Shown: positions 35,183 to 47,429, numbered from the stretch's first letter. The stretch is DNA of 64,000 nucleotides from Mermis nigrescens (GCA_036768485.1 JAVLUZ010000154.1:19777134-19841133), one strand, 5' to 3'. Made by a program: numbers and translations. The notes: generated by a model not told the origin, from the letters alone.

Positions 35183-37044
35183 CAGGGGCATGTATAATCG
35201 AGAAATGGAGCATCAGTTTTTATCCTTTGCTGACCTAAATTTTCCGAATTTGTTTCCTTCATTATATATTGAGAAATTCACAATGATTCTGCTTTTTGGA
35301 TCAGACAACAGTGGAAATATATTATTCTTGGCATAATTGTAGACAAAAATCTTGTGTAGGTATTTTATGTCACGATTATTTAGTTTTTTGTTGTCAATTA
35401 TGATCACAGATGATCTGGGGAAGGGAATCTGAAATGTACCTTTCCGAGGTCAAACTGACCTTGACTGGTAGAAGCACTAATACCCTTAAAACTACACATT
35501 ACTCATTCTTGGTTCATTTGAAGCACTTCTGAAGCAAATTTTCATTTTTATCCATTTTAGGTCTTCATATTGCCTAATTTTTCCCAAATAATTTTCAATT
35601 TTTCTCATTCTGTGATCTAGACTAGACGCCTGAAGCAGTGGCAGATCCATGATTTCCTGACAAAAGTACCCCAAATTCCCCTAAAAGTGTCAAAAATTGT
35701 CTAAAAAATTTGACTATTATGCTTAAGCAGTGGTTCTTTGCCGTCCTTTGATTAGCAGAACTTGTGTCATGCACTAAAAAGTTCAAAATTTCTTAAATTT
35801 TTCCGAATTTCAATGAAAAACTCGCAAAATTACTGCTAAAATTGACACGAAGCGCCAGAATATTCTCAATAAAATCATTGATAGAACTAAAAATGCTCAT
35901 CTGACATAAAAGTAGTTTTTAGAGTTTTCAGAAAGTCAGTGCTATTTATGACTACTACCCAGCGCCAAGCGCCGGAAAAATTTGAAAAATCAAGATAAAA
36001 TGGCAAAAATCATCAAAAAATATACAGCTAGTCTTTGTTGAGCCATAACATTCTTTGATGACAGAGAAGCGGCTGCCTCAAAGCCGCCACTGACCTGAAG
36101 CTCCTCCCACATGCTTGTCTGGCTGTGATCACACATGGGCATGAAGGCCTTAATCCCATATAGAATCTAAAGCCCTCTTCAAATCCGGAAAGATTCAGAA
36201 ATGAATTTTTGGTGGTTATATTTTGTGATTACCATAGAATAATGTAGGTTGCGGCCCACTTTTATGTGGTCAGATGGTGGAAATTTGAGGAAGCACCAAC
36301 AAAAAAGATTCTGGATCTGACTACACTAGTTGCGTTCATATGGAAGGCAGCAGCAACCAAATTCTGTAGAATTCTGTGCACTGAAAATTTGTTTCTAATA
36401 GTATCAATTTCTAGGGGTTCTTTAATTCTCCTGTTACCAAGGGGTCACACACCCTAGACTTACCAAGGTCGAGGTCAAAAATATACTCATTGGGGAGATA
36501 ACAAAAAGGAATAAAAATACAGATTTTTGGCAGCCAAGAGCATGAGAGTTTTGAAAATGTCATTAAGTTTGCACAAAACTGAAAACCAATTGAAAAAAAT
36601 TAACATTCAAAAAATGTGTAAGAAATACAATCTACAACACGTGTAACACATGTGATAAAATCATGAAATCAAGCTTTTCTAATAAAATATAGGTCAAAAT
36701 GCTTGTGGGGAGAGGGTTGGGGTCTAAAGCCTCCAGAATGTAAAAATTTGAAATTTTCTCTGGAAAACGAGGCAAAATGAAGGCTAAAAAAGGATTGTAA
36801 TCTTCTTCAAAAGTACTTCAAATTAGCCGGAAGCTGTGTAATGACGTACCTCATTTTAACAACATTTTAGTGCTTACACTGTCATTTTGGCTGTGAAAAA
36901 GCAGATTTCTTGACCCTCAGACCAGCCATGCTTTTCATCTCTAATGCGGATAGATGCACTGCAAAGCATGATGACACATCTGGGGGTCAGTCAGTCTGCA
37001 GCATCAAGAGCTTTTTGTTGGGGCCAAAAATGACCTAAGTAACT
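35183..37044. other. Gene-poor stretch, nothing supported
   Basis: Only short frames of 60-64 codons without motifs. Composition is slightly less AT-rich at 36,040-36,180, with no recognisable content. Confidence 0.5.
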
Positions 37045-37052
37045 GTTAGAAC

Positions 37053-37322
37053 CACACCTGGGCATGGGGGGTCTTGGGGGGTATGCACCCCCAGAAACCA
37101 GAATACCCCACCCCAGAAATCAAAATACCCCCCCCCAGAATTTAATTTTTGAAAATTTTTTTCAGTTTTTGTTCAATTTTTTGATGCCAATAGATAGTGC
37201 TTGATGAGAAACATCGAAAAATGGTGTTTTTATCACCATACCACCATTTTTAAGGCCATTTTTTCACTCAAAAATATCTTGCACCCCCCCCCCTACCAGA
37301 ATTTTCTTGCTGCACACGTATG
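37053..37322 (-). mobile_element. hAT-like element, minus orientation, first of a head-to-head pair
   Basis: From CACACCTGGGCATGGGGGGT to GCTGCACACGTATG, with all family landmarks in reverse complement. Flanked on both sides by GTTAGAAC (37,045-37,052 and 37,323-37,330). Confidence 0.88.
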
Positions 37323-37330
37323 GTTAGAAC

Positions 37331-37549
37331 CATAGGTGGGCAGCACCAAAACTCTGGGGGGGGGTGGAAAAAATTTTCAAAGGTTAAAAATGGCCTTGAA
37401 AATGGTGGTATGGCGAAAAAACACCATTTTTCGACGTTTCTCATCGAGCACTCATCCAATAGGCATCAAAAAATTGTCAAAAGCAAAAAAAAATTCCTGG
37501 GAGGGGGTATTTCAACTTCTGGGGGTGCATACCCCCACGCCCATGTGTG
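37331..37549 (+). mobile_element. hAT-like element, plus orientation, second of the pair
   Basis: From CATAGGTGGGCAGCACCAAA to CACGCCCATGTGTG, slightly shortened at its right G-run region. It shares GTTAGAAC at 37,323-37,330 with its neighbour and has a third copy at 37,550-37,557. Confidence 0.88.
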
Positions 37550-37557
37550 GTTAGAAC

Positions 37558-39463
37558 CCTACAGTAACGTTAAAACTACATTTACACAGTGTCTGCCGTC
37601 AATTTGAAGCTGTTTTGAAAAAAATTTCAATTTCAATCTGGTTTGGCCTTCCTTTATTTTGCCTTGTTTTCCCCACAAAATGTCATATGCTTGATATAGG
37701 TACACTTTTCAATTACATTGTGCTTGTGACGTTGCGCTTTTTGAATGCAAGTCTATTTATTGCCAGTATCTAAATCTATGCGTTGGTCGTTGTTTTAATA
37801 ATAGTAAATATAAAATAAAGGCCCACAAACAAACTTCTATTCTTGTTCGTTGTTTTACTTTTTGACAAACAAAATGAAAAAAAACAAAAGATCATTTGTG
37901 GTTTGTTGTTTCATTTCAAAAATGAAAACCGCTTAGGACATAAAGCAATAAATAACATTTCTAGACGTCTATCCACCTCAATTTCACAAATTTTCCGACG
38001 CTTCGCAAGAAGATTTTTGTTAAAGTCAAAGAAACTTAATGTTTTATTAATTGCACAAAATCATCGAAAATTTCGAAATTTTTATGAATTGAGTCAAAAA
38101 TGATTTTATATAAGAGTATACAATGTAAATACCGAAAAAAACGCTATTTCAGCGCGTTATGAGCACATTTTTGGACCTATGTCTTGACTGTTTTTGGAAA
38201 AGTTGGAATCAGAGCACGTAGCTGGCTATCCTATTTTGGGGACCAACATCAATTTTAGGGAACTAAGCCCAAAAAGGCCAAAAATAGCACAGCATGGGTG
38301 AACAGAATGATGCACGGTTGGGATACCACCCTCTTGTAGGGAAATTTTAGATCCGCCACTGCGCATTAGCATATTACAAGTGTTTATGGAGACGTTCTCT
38401 TGGGGTCGTGCTGCACATACCAACAGGCATCAGACACACGGTCGCCACTTAGAGCACTGCTGTTTGAGTGCTTATTCCTTGATTGCACCATTCCTGAACT
38501 TAACCTGTCCTGGGACAAAAGAACCTAACAAATAAATGTGCAAGCATACGGGCATCTGGGAAAAATTGATAGGATATGGTGATTTGGTAGGTACAACACA
38601 ATGTTATGTTAATGGACCTGGACCCGCCGGGTCCGACTATTATGGACCCGGACCCAGGATTGATAAAAATTTCGGACCCGGAACTGACTTTCCTAGAAGG
38701 TTGGACCCGGACCCAAATTTTCAGAAAAAAGTGGACCCAGCACAACCCTACTAAATTGCATATATACTGAAGATTTTAGATCGGAAAAATTGAGGAACAA
38801 CAATGTGGAACTGAGGAAAATAAAGTAGAAAGAAAGATAATTACTCAAATTAAGTCAAAAATCAGATAAATAAAATCAGTCTACGTACTCTCCAGTGAAA
38901 TTTTAAAACTTGCGTTAAAAATCAAAATATTGGCGTAGTAGTTGCAGCTTAACAACCAGAACTTTGCAACAAAATTAGCCATTGAATTAAGTGCAAGGTA
39001 AGGTGGCCAAACCTATACTTCATAATAAAACAAACAAGGAAAATTTATCAACTAAAAATAACACAGCAATCTCAGTTTTTCATTAAGAATCCTAGAAATA
39101 CTAAAATTTAAGAAAAAATGCAAAAATAAACCAAATTTCTTGCTTACTAAGGAAAACAGACAAAAATTACAAATCCATGCCTGTATAGAGGATTTTGTTT
39201 TGGGAATGAGGGACACGACCAACATTTTTCAAAAATAAGGCGGACCAAAGAATGAATAAAAAGCCGTTTTACGACCACTAGAGCTGTAAACTTTGTGAAT
39301 TTTGCTACCCGGATGCCTTAAACATGGTGATAATTCAATGAACGCCCTATTTAAGAAATCTCATTTTCAGCATAAAAACCAGTAAAAAACAGAAGACATA
39401 CATGCAAAATATGCTTTAGGTTGTATAAAAGACTAAAAATCAAGCATTTGAACCATAGCGAGT
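37558..39463. other. No gene; contains a small GGACCCGG-rich repeat
   Basis: At 38,610-38,750 the string GGACCCGGACCC and its inverted form GGGTCC recur about six times with spacers, against an otherwise AT-rich background. A frame of 72 codons over it is a product of the repeat. No other content recognised. Confidence 0.5.
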
Positions 39464-39599
39464 AGTAAGATGTGGCACTCTGGGGTTGCCACCCACGCAC
39501 TTTGCACTTAAGTGCACTAGTATAGGTATGCGTCTAAAACGCATACTAGTTGGTGACGTAGGCCCCGACCAACATAGAAATGGCCAATAGCAAGTAGGA

Positions 39600-40070
39600 G
39601 AATGTGACCAGGTACAATAAATGCTGGGGGTGGACTGGTCATCTAATGGTCAAGAAAAATGTAATACATTGTAAATGAAGTTTATTAGAGCCTAGGAGGG
39701 CCCCTGATCGACCTAAAAGATGGCAAGTCAGAAGATTAGGCGCATGGTCAATATGGTCATCTAATGGTCAAGAAAAAGTAAATACATTGTAATTAAAGTT
39801 TAGTAGAGCCTAGGGGCCCCGGCCAATTTATAAAATTGGCCAATAGCAAGTAGAGGTATGGTCAGACGCACTAAGTGCAATGGATGGACAGGTCATCTAA
39901 TGGTCAAGAAAATAGTGTAGAGTAAATAACAATACAGAATTGCTAAATTTTAAATATACGAATTAAATTAAATTAGAGTAGGGAGAGTGGTCAGGTGCAA
40001 TAAATGCTAGGGGTGGACAGGTCATTGTTAGGTCGGACAGGTCCTCAAATGGTCAAGAAAAATAAAAATT
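39600..40070 (+). repeat. Subterminal repeats of the left arm
   Basis: The motif GG(A/T)CAGGTCATCTAATGGTC AAGAAAA occurs about four times in modified form (about 39,638, 39,757, 39,890 and 40,050), interleaved with TAGAGCCTAGG and CAATAAATGCT(A/G)GGGGTGGAC motifs. The same set is present in mirror image at about 47,430-47,880. Such subterminal arrays are typical of transposase-binding regions. Confidence 0.7.
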
Positions 40071-41686
40071 GTGTAAAGTAAATAGCGATACCTTTACAAA
40101 ATTACTAAATTTTGAATATTAGAATAGAATTAAATTTTTATTACCTTTTTGATCGTTTGCCTTCAACAGACCTTTAGAATCTGGCTTGCCCATGATGGTC
40201 ATCAAGTAAAAAGATAATGTATAATTAGTCAAATGTATTTTTTGTTCACAATAGATAAAAAGTTATGTATAGTGAAAAATTGCTGAGCTTTAGACTCTAC
40301 CCCATAGTCACACGAGGCAAGGGAGCCACGACGCTGCTACCAAGCAGCCGAGCGTGGCATAGTCTTACCTGACTTCCGGTCCGTTGCTTTGAATCTATTG
40401 ATCTATAAATCGTAACAGATGTTGTTGATGAATGAATATTGGCTAATTTATCTCGCAAGGGTACAAGTGTATAAAGAATAAATGTTTTGCATCGTAAATT
40501 GAATAAAGTTTAGTTATATGCAAAAGAAATTATTGAATTTTCAAAATTTTGAAACCTTTTTCTAAGTCTTCCTAACCTAAAAACTATCTGTATAAAAGTA
40601 ACGGTCTTGCTATAATCTAGTAAGTGAATAAAAGTTTTTCATCTAGCAAACATGCTCAAATAAAACAGAAATTCTGGGGCACACGGTAGATAATAAATCA
40701 AACTGTACCGTCAGTATTGTCAAAATATGTGTAGTTTAGATTACTCTAATCCAATATGTGGCAAAGTTAATGACCTATAGGTTTTATTCGTTCTAGTTTT
40801 TTGATATAGTACCTAATACATACCTATTCAAAATTTGATAGTATATTAGTTCACAGTATAAGTTTTGGAATTTATTCAAAATTTTATCAGGCTCACCTGA
40901 TAATTGTACATTGATGTTGTGGGGCATGTGGCAATCAAATAAATAAAATTGGTACGTCACGTTGTTTTCACTATACAATGAATAATTCTGAGGTTTTTGA
41001 ACTTCCCTGAATGAACTAGAAAGATTCAGAACATGAGACATAGCTCGTTAGTAAGAAAATTAAATTTTCTAGCTATTTACTGAAAAAAATTTAGAAATAT
41101 GTCAGAAACTCACAGAATAATAGCTGAAAACATCAAAAGCTACTGTATGACAGCCTTTCTGGCATCCATATTGAAAAACTGGAATTCTTTGGTAAATCAT
41201 ACAAATAGGATATCATTCAAACGAGCTTTCTTTCGGAATTCTAAAATGTGCTTAAACGTTTAAAGATATGAAAAATAGCGCAAGTAAAATGCATACCTTA
41301 TGGGGGCAGCCATATTGGAAAAAAATTGAATTGAAATTGCTGGACGAACTATTCGGAAACACGAAACACAAAAAGGGGTGAAATTTAGAGCACAAAAATA
41401 TCTAACTATTTTGCTATTTTCCAAAATATGAAACTTAACCTGTATACTGTAGTGACCAAGCAAAGTTTAAGCACTTTTTCGGGCCTAGCATACTGTAGAC
41501 ATAAGCTAGTTACACTTTTTTTAGCAAAATAGTTTTATTTTAAAATTGTCTATCTAAAACACTTGATTTCGTGAAAATCCGTTCAGTGGTTCTTGAGTTC
41601 ATCTCAAAAAACCTCACTTCACTGAAATGAGTTATTCAATGGTGAGCAGGTTCATCAGCATTGACCGACTGTCAAACTGTAGGCAT

Positions 41687-41955
41687 CAAACGTGGGCAGC
41701 AAGAAAATTCTGGGGGGTGCAAGATTTTTGAAGGTCAAAAAATGGCCTTAAAAATGGTGGTATGGTGATAAAAATACCATTTTTCGACGTTTCTCATCAA
41801 GCACTATCCATTGGCATCAAAAAATTGCGAAAAAAACGAAAAAAATTTTCAAAAATTGAATTCTTGGGGGAGGGTATTTTGATTTCTGAGGGGGGGGGGG
41901 TATTTTGGTTTCTGGGGGGGTGCATACCCCCCAAACCCCCCCACGCCCAGGTGTG
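41687..41955 (+). mobile_element. hAT-like element inside the left arm, perfect 8-bp duplication
   Basis: From CAAACGTGGGCAGCAAGAAA to CACGCCCAGGTGTG, flanked by GTAGGCAT at 41,679-41,686 and 41,956-41,963. Absent from the right arm, so it (or the larger insert carrying it) arrived after the palindrome formed. Confidence 0.88.
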
Positions 41956-42387
41956 GTAGGCATCTTATAACCTGAAACATGGACTAATTTTTGAGCAAGC
42001 TGAATGAATTGTGATCATTTATTGTATTTATTTTTATAACAAATTCCAGCGGATCAAAAGTTATACTTATAAATGTACTCAAATTATCAAATTGTGTGAA
42101 AACGATGTGGCACAAGTCCTGCATATAACAGGTTAAGCTTCTTACACCTATGTAGATGTGCTTTGATAGGTACCTATGTGCATATTTGTATGAGGCATAA
42201 TACAAAGATTTAGTTAGGTATCAATCTACAAGAACTTGTTGATTCAATCAATATATTAATAAAATAATTCGCCAAGTAGGTACATAGTTATACAATTGTA
42301 ATGCCCGACTAATAATAGCACTAAAGAGTGACAAAAGAACAGCAGTTTTTAAATTACCATATTTACATATGTACAGGGGATTGGCGA

Positions 42388-42872
42388 CTAACATTCGCCG
42401 GACCCCAGCCAGAAACCGCGCTCTGACCAGCTGATATTGTCCGAGCTCGCGTCAGAACGAGCGTTATCATCGACGCGGCAGACTTCCGACATGATGGGTA
42501 GAATTATTGGCAGCGTGTTTACGGTAATAAAGTTGTTTGGATTGCTGAGGTACATAGTGTCTTCAGCGTTTATCCCGCCCCAAAATTGTTTACCAACCTC
42601 CGACAAAGAGTTAAACAATAGGGCTAAAGTGAAATGAATCGGAATATTGGCATTTGTTATTAGGTTCCAAATGTATGAGTCAAAGTAGTCTCTATACTGA
42701 TTGTTGGAAACCGAAGATAAATTGATTGACTGTGTTTTTGTATCAAAGTCGATTATATCATGGAAAAAATAGCGTATATAGTTTTTAAATGATTATTGTA
42801 AATGGAATTGTGACCGTTTAAACAAAAATGCTGTAAAAATAATCCAAGGTTGTCGAGCACTGTTTGATTCAT
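42388..42872 (-). CDS. Unrecognised outward gene of the left arm
   Basis: The ATG at 42,872 opens MNQTVLDNLGLFLQHF, running 38 codons to a stop. A frame one base away then continues (FFHDIIDFDTKTQSINLSSV onward) through FDSYIWNLITNANIPIHF and VGKQFWGGINAEDTMYL to GFWLGSGEC and a stop at 42,388. The frame change falls in a run of six T and is identical in the other arm. I do not recognise the protein: about 160 residues, neutral to acidic, Asn/Ser-rich, no membrane segment. The TATA box and splice-like TTGCAG before the ATG suggest a real transcript. Amino-acid differences from its twin are numerous, so strong selection is not evident. Confidence 0.45.
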
Positions 42873-42929
42873 CTGCAAAATAAGAATGTTTTTAGAGCAC
42901 GCGAACAAGCAGCCTTTTTTGAAAAGCCT

Positions 42930-42936
42930 TTTTATA
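42930..42936 (-). promoter_or_regulatory. TATA box of the left-arm gene
   Basis: TATAAAA followed by GGCTTTT on the minus strand, about 60 bases before the ATG at 42,872. Exactly conserved in the right arm. Confidence 0.55.
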
Positions 42937-43715
42937 TGTGTACAGGTACAAAATTGACAAATTTTGCACAAGTAGCGTGACGAAAAAGCGAAATATATAT
43001 TAAAGAGCAGATAATATGATTTTTATGGAATAAAATTGCTTCGAGGCATCATTGGGTATTGTTAAGTAATGAACGCACAGGCTGTATCAAGCCGAAATCG
43101 CCATCGTTGAAATTTTCATGGTTTTACGCCCTCATATAGAGCTGGAATAGGTACGCCTGGCACAATTTAGAGAGAAAAGATTGAACTCATCAGCTGAAAA
43201 TCTGATTCAGGAAACGAGTTGTTTCAACCCATGTAGAATTGCAAAAGCGTAATTTAGGAAAAAGATTAAAGTTCCTAATGAAAGATTCGATGGGCTTTTA
43301 AATTTATTTTGTAAAAAGCCGCTATGATGCCTTCTAGTTTTTTTGATGTAGTACCTACAATTATGTATACCTATTCAAAATTTGATACAGTACTAGTTCA
43401 TTGTAAAGGGTTTGGAATTTATGAAAAATTTTATCAGGCTCACAGCGAAACAGAGGCCCTCAGGATACATTATTTGGATTACTATGGGCGCACTTTGCAT
43501 TGCACCAATAATGCATTCTAGTTTTTGACGTATTCAAAATTTAATGAAATACTACAGCGATCAAATTCTGGGGGTTCTGCTTGAGGCATTAGAAAATACA
43601 AAAAATAAAATACTACACAGCGCACTGCCCAACTACCAAGTGTGTGTAAGTGTAGTGCACTGTGCAACACAGAGCGGTTTTATAATCGCACATTGTGGCA
43701 CATTAGTGCACAAAC

Positions 43716-43961
43716 GTGGATGAAAAGAATATGTATTCTCTGGAGCTGTATCGGGGCCTAGAAACGATTATTACTTTAAGAATGTTATCTTTTTCGTGTG
43801 TGAATAATCTTCAAGTTCATTATCACGACATTGTCACTTTCTCTACCTATGTTTTTCTTACTTTTCAGCTAAGTAATGGAACGCTACACGGTAAAGTGAA
43901 TGGTGCATACGATCATGCAATCAGCCGTACATTTCATAGACGCAGGTATAACACCTTTTGA
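43716..43961 (+). CDS. Small loop gene, plus strand
   Basis: An 81-codon frame beginning MDEKNMYSLELYRGLETIIT and ending AISRTFHRRRYNTF. A TTTTATAA box lies at about 43,680, some 35 bases upstream. An internal CTTACTTTTCAG and a terminal CGCAG/GTATAA look like splice sites, so the real product may be spliced and extend further. No domain is recognised. It converges on the zinc-finger gene in the same loop. Confidence 0.3.
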   Translation: MDEKNMYSLELYRGLETIITLRMLSFSCVNNLQVHYHDIVTFSTYVFLTFQLSNGTLHGKVNGAYDHAISRTFHRRRYNTF

Positions 43962-44039
43962 TAATTTGTCCTATTAATCGAAAATCTTTAGCTATCAATA
44001 TCTTTTTAGCATATTGTTGTAGTCTTGGACTGACATTGT

Positions 44040-44708
44040 TTCTCAACTGTTTGGAATTTCACTCGTATCTTCATTATCTTCTTGCCGTTCTTGTAATTCA
44101 TCAGACAGGATATCAGCATTTTTACTAATAAGTTTCTTGAATAGATGCTTTCAAGAATTCCACGCCATCTTTGTTGCTTCCGTACCCCCAAAGTTCAGCT
44201 TTGATTTAAAAAAGTCTGCCATTGCAGACAGTTTTGTATCTAGATCACTTCCTTCCAATGCTTTTTGCAGGAAAACATGTTTGTCATAATTTTCGTGAAG
44301 CTTTGACAAAAAAGCGTTGAAGAAGGGTGGGCTGCTCAGTTTTTCAGCAGCATCTGGAATAACTGCCATATCTCGTACAGCATTTTCCATCATTGCACGC
44401 CAGAATTTGTTCTTCCAACCACTTTTGATATCAGGCTAATCATCACTCTCCAAGATATTGTCCGATGTTTCTTCGTCCTCAGAACCCTCTTGGTCTTCCT
44501 CTTTCTCCACTACTTCTCGTTTTTCCGGTTTGCCTTCTTCCTCACTTTCTTCCTCTGAAGTAACAGTTTTGTCATCTTCTGTATCACTATTTATCGTATC
44601 CATTGAGGGATGTAATAGCTGATGATGCCTCTTTAATGTAAAATTATTTGACAATGTTTTGTTGCACAGTGTGCATAGAACAACCATGTCTAACTCAATC
44701 AAAGACAC
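44040..44708 (-). pseudogene. C2H2 zinc-finger protein with acidic tail, interrupted
   Basis: The ATG at 44,708 starts MSLIELDMVVLCTLCNKTLS. A single finger C-x2-C-x12-H-x4-H spans residues 12-33, and is followed by about 45 residues rich in Glu/Asp/Ser. An in-frame TAG at 44,436 is followed at once, in the same frame, by a helical region (GWKNKFWRAMMENAVRDM to FFKSKLNFGG) up to a TGA at 44,151. The frame then stays open to another stop near 44,040 (KKLISKNADILSDELQERQE). So one gene with two nonsense codons is the simplest reading. It is likely a DNA-binding protein of the element. A TATA box precedes it. Confidence 0.5.
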
Positions 44709-44737
44709 AAAATGACTGCCTCATTTAGATCCGATCC

Positions 44738-44744
44738 TTTTATA
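44738..44744 (-). promoter_or_regulatory. TATA box of the loop zinc-finger gene
   Basis: TTTATAAAAGG on the minus strand, about 30 bases before the ATG at 44,708. Confidence 0.45.
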
Positions 44745-45701
44745 AATACATGTTGCACATGTGCTACACAGTGCACAGCACACACGCATACTGTGAGGTA
44801 CGGGGACGTCTGACTTTGGGTGGGGTACATGTATGGATGTAACGGCTCAACACTGAAGGGGGATCTGAACTCTGTCACACAGGCTTTTATCTACAACTTT
44901 GCAAATTTATGATAATCTAGGTTAGAGTCATTGCCCATATCAAAGCCATGAAACTATAAGGAATGCAATTTTTATGACAATAATTTCGACTTATCAACCA
45001 AGTTTGATAAAATTTTAGATAAATTGCAAAACTTCTCAACAAAATCAAATAAACTGTGTGATAAATGTGTTTAATCGCCCCTTTGTAGTATTTCATCAAA
45101 TTTTGAATACGTCAAAAACTAGAATGCATTATCGGTGCGAAGTGCACCCATAGTAATCCAAATAACGTATCCCGAGGGCCTCTGTTTTGCTGTGAGCCTG
45201 ATAAAATTTTTCATGAATTCCAAACCCTTTACAATGAACTAGTACTGTATCAAATTTTGAATAGGTATACATAATTGTAGGTACTACATCAAAAAAAACT
45301 AGAAGGCATCATCGCGGCTTTTTACAAAATAAATTTGAAAGCCCATCGAATCTTTCATTAGGAAGTTTAATCTTTTTCCTGAATTACGCTTTTGCAATTC
45401 TACATGGGTTGAAACAACTCGTTTTCTGAATCAGATTTTCAGCTGATGAGTTCAATCTTTTCTCTCTAAATTGTGCCAGGCGTACCTACTCCAGCTCTAT
45501 ATGCGGGCGTGAGACCATGAAAATTTCAACGATGGCGATTTCGGCTTGATACAGCCTGTGCGTTCATTACTTAACAATACCCAATGATGCCTTGAAGCAA
45601 TTTTATTCCATAAAAATCATATTATCTGCTCTTTGATATATATTTCGCTTTTTCGTCACGCTACTTGTGTAAAATTTGTTAATTTTTGTACCTGTACACA
45701 A

Positions 45702-45708
45702 TATAAAA
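45702..45708 (+). promoter_or_regulatory. TATA box of the right-arm gene
   Basis: TATAAAAAGG, about 60 bases before the ATG at 45,766. Matches the left arm. Confidence 0.55.
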
Positions 45709-45765
45709 AGGCTTTTCAAAAAAGGCTGCTTGTTCGCGTGCTCTAAAAACATCCTTATTTTGCAG

Positions 45766-46250
45766 ATGAATCAAACAGCGCTCGACAACCTTGGATTATT
45801 TTTACAGCATTTTCGTTTAAACGGTCACAATTCCATTTACAATAATCATTTAAGAACTATATACGCTATTTTTTCCATGATATAATCGACTTTGATACAA
45901 AAACACAGTTAATCAATTTATCTTCGGTTTCCAACAATCAGTATAGAGACTACTTTGACTCGTACATTTGGAACCTAATAACGAATGCCAATATTCCGAT
46001 TCATTTCACTTTAGCCCTATTGTTTAACTCTTTGTCAGTGGTTGGTAAACAATTTTGGGGCGGTATAAACGCCGAAGACGCTATGTACCTCGGCAATCCA
46101 AACAACTTTATTACTGTAAACACGCTGCCAGTAATTCTACCCGTCATGTCGGAAGTCCGCCGCGTCAATGATAACGCTTGTTCTGATGCGAGCTCGGACA
46201 ATATCAGCTGGTCAGAGCGCGGTTTCTGGCTGGGGTCCGGCGAATGTTAG
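45766..46250 (+). CDS. Unrecognised outward gene of the right arm
   Basis: Twin of the left-arm gene. It starts MNQTALDNLGLFLQHF, stops in that frame at 45,885, and continues one base out of frame to GFWLGSGEC with a stop at 46,250. Over the last 76 residues I count about eight amino-acid differences from the left copy, against four or five silent changes. Further downstream, both arms keep an AAGTCAG/GTAAGA donor (47,118) and a short ATG-started block ending AAAAAG/GTAATA (47,290-47,345, MTIMDKPDSKGLLKANDQK). The transcription unit may therefore be spliced and run to the outer end of the arm. Confidence 0.45.
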
Positions 46251-47429
46251 TCGCCAATCCCCTGTACATATGTAAATATGGTAATTTAAAAACTGCTGTT
46301 CTTTTGTCACTCTTTAGTGCTATTATTAGTCGGGCGTTACAATTGTATAACTACCTACTTGGCAAATTATTTTATTAATATATTGATTGAATCAACAAGT
46401 TCTTGTAGATTGATACCTAATTAAATCTTTGTATTATGCCACATACGAATATGCACATAGGTACCTACCAAAGCACATTTACATAGGTGTAAGAAGCTTA
46501 ACCTGTTATAAGCAGGACTTGTGCATACGGTACCAATTTTATTTATTCAAATTGCCACATGCCCCACAACATCGAATGTACGATTATCAGGTGAGCCTGA
46601 TAAAATTTTGAATAAATTCCAAAACTTATACTGTGAACTAATACCCTATCGAATTTTGAATAGGTATGTATTAGGTACTATATCAAAAAAACTAGAACGA
46701 ATAAAACCTAGAGGTCGTTTACTTTGCCACATATTGGATTAGAGTAATCTAAACTACACATATTTTGACGATACTGACGATACAGTTTGATTTATTATCT
46801 ACCGTGTGCCCCAGAATTTCTGTTTTATTTGAGCATGTTCGCTAGATGAAAAACTTTTATTCACTTACTAGATTATAGCAAGACCGTATACTTTTATACG
46901 GATAGTTTTTAGGTTAGGAAGACTTAGAAAAAGGTTTCAAAATTTTGAAAATTCAATAATTTCTTTTGCATATAACTAAATTTTATTCAATTTATGACGC
47001 AAAACATTTATTTTTATACACTTGTACCCTTGCGAGATAAATTAACCAATATTCATTCATCAACAACATCTGTTACGATTTATAGATCAATAGATTCAAA
47101 GCAACGGGCCGGAAGTCAGGTAAGACTACGCCACGCTCGGCTGCTTGGTAGCAGCGTCGTGGCTCCCTCGCCTCTGTGTGAGTATGGGGTAGAGTCTAAA
47201 GCTCAGCAATTTTTCACTATACATAACTTTTTATCTATCGTCAACAAAAAATACATTTTACTAATTATACATTATCTTTTTCCTTTGATGACCATCATGG
47301 ACAAGCCAGATTCTAAAGGTCTGTTGAAGGCAAATGATCAAAAAGGTAATAAAAATTTAATTCTATTCTAATATTCAAAATTTAGTAATTTTGTAAAGGT
47401 ATCGTTATTTACTTTACACTATTTTTATT

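Larger units (their letters stand above)
39464..43565 (+). repeat. Left arm of the palindrome
   Basis: Pairs with 45,072-48,023. Longer than its partner because of an insertion at about 40,955-42,110. Immediately inside the outer end are nested short palindromes, TGCACTTAAGTGCA and ATGCGTCTAAAACGCAT between ACTAGT sites, which could form terminal hairpins. Confidence 0.85.

Noticed and set aside
42437..42637. Plus-strand frame with Ser/Arg-rich start in the left arm (mirror at 46,001-46,201)
   Set aside because: Antisense shadow of the arm gene. The sense frame has the TATA box and the better start context.
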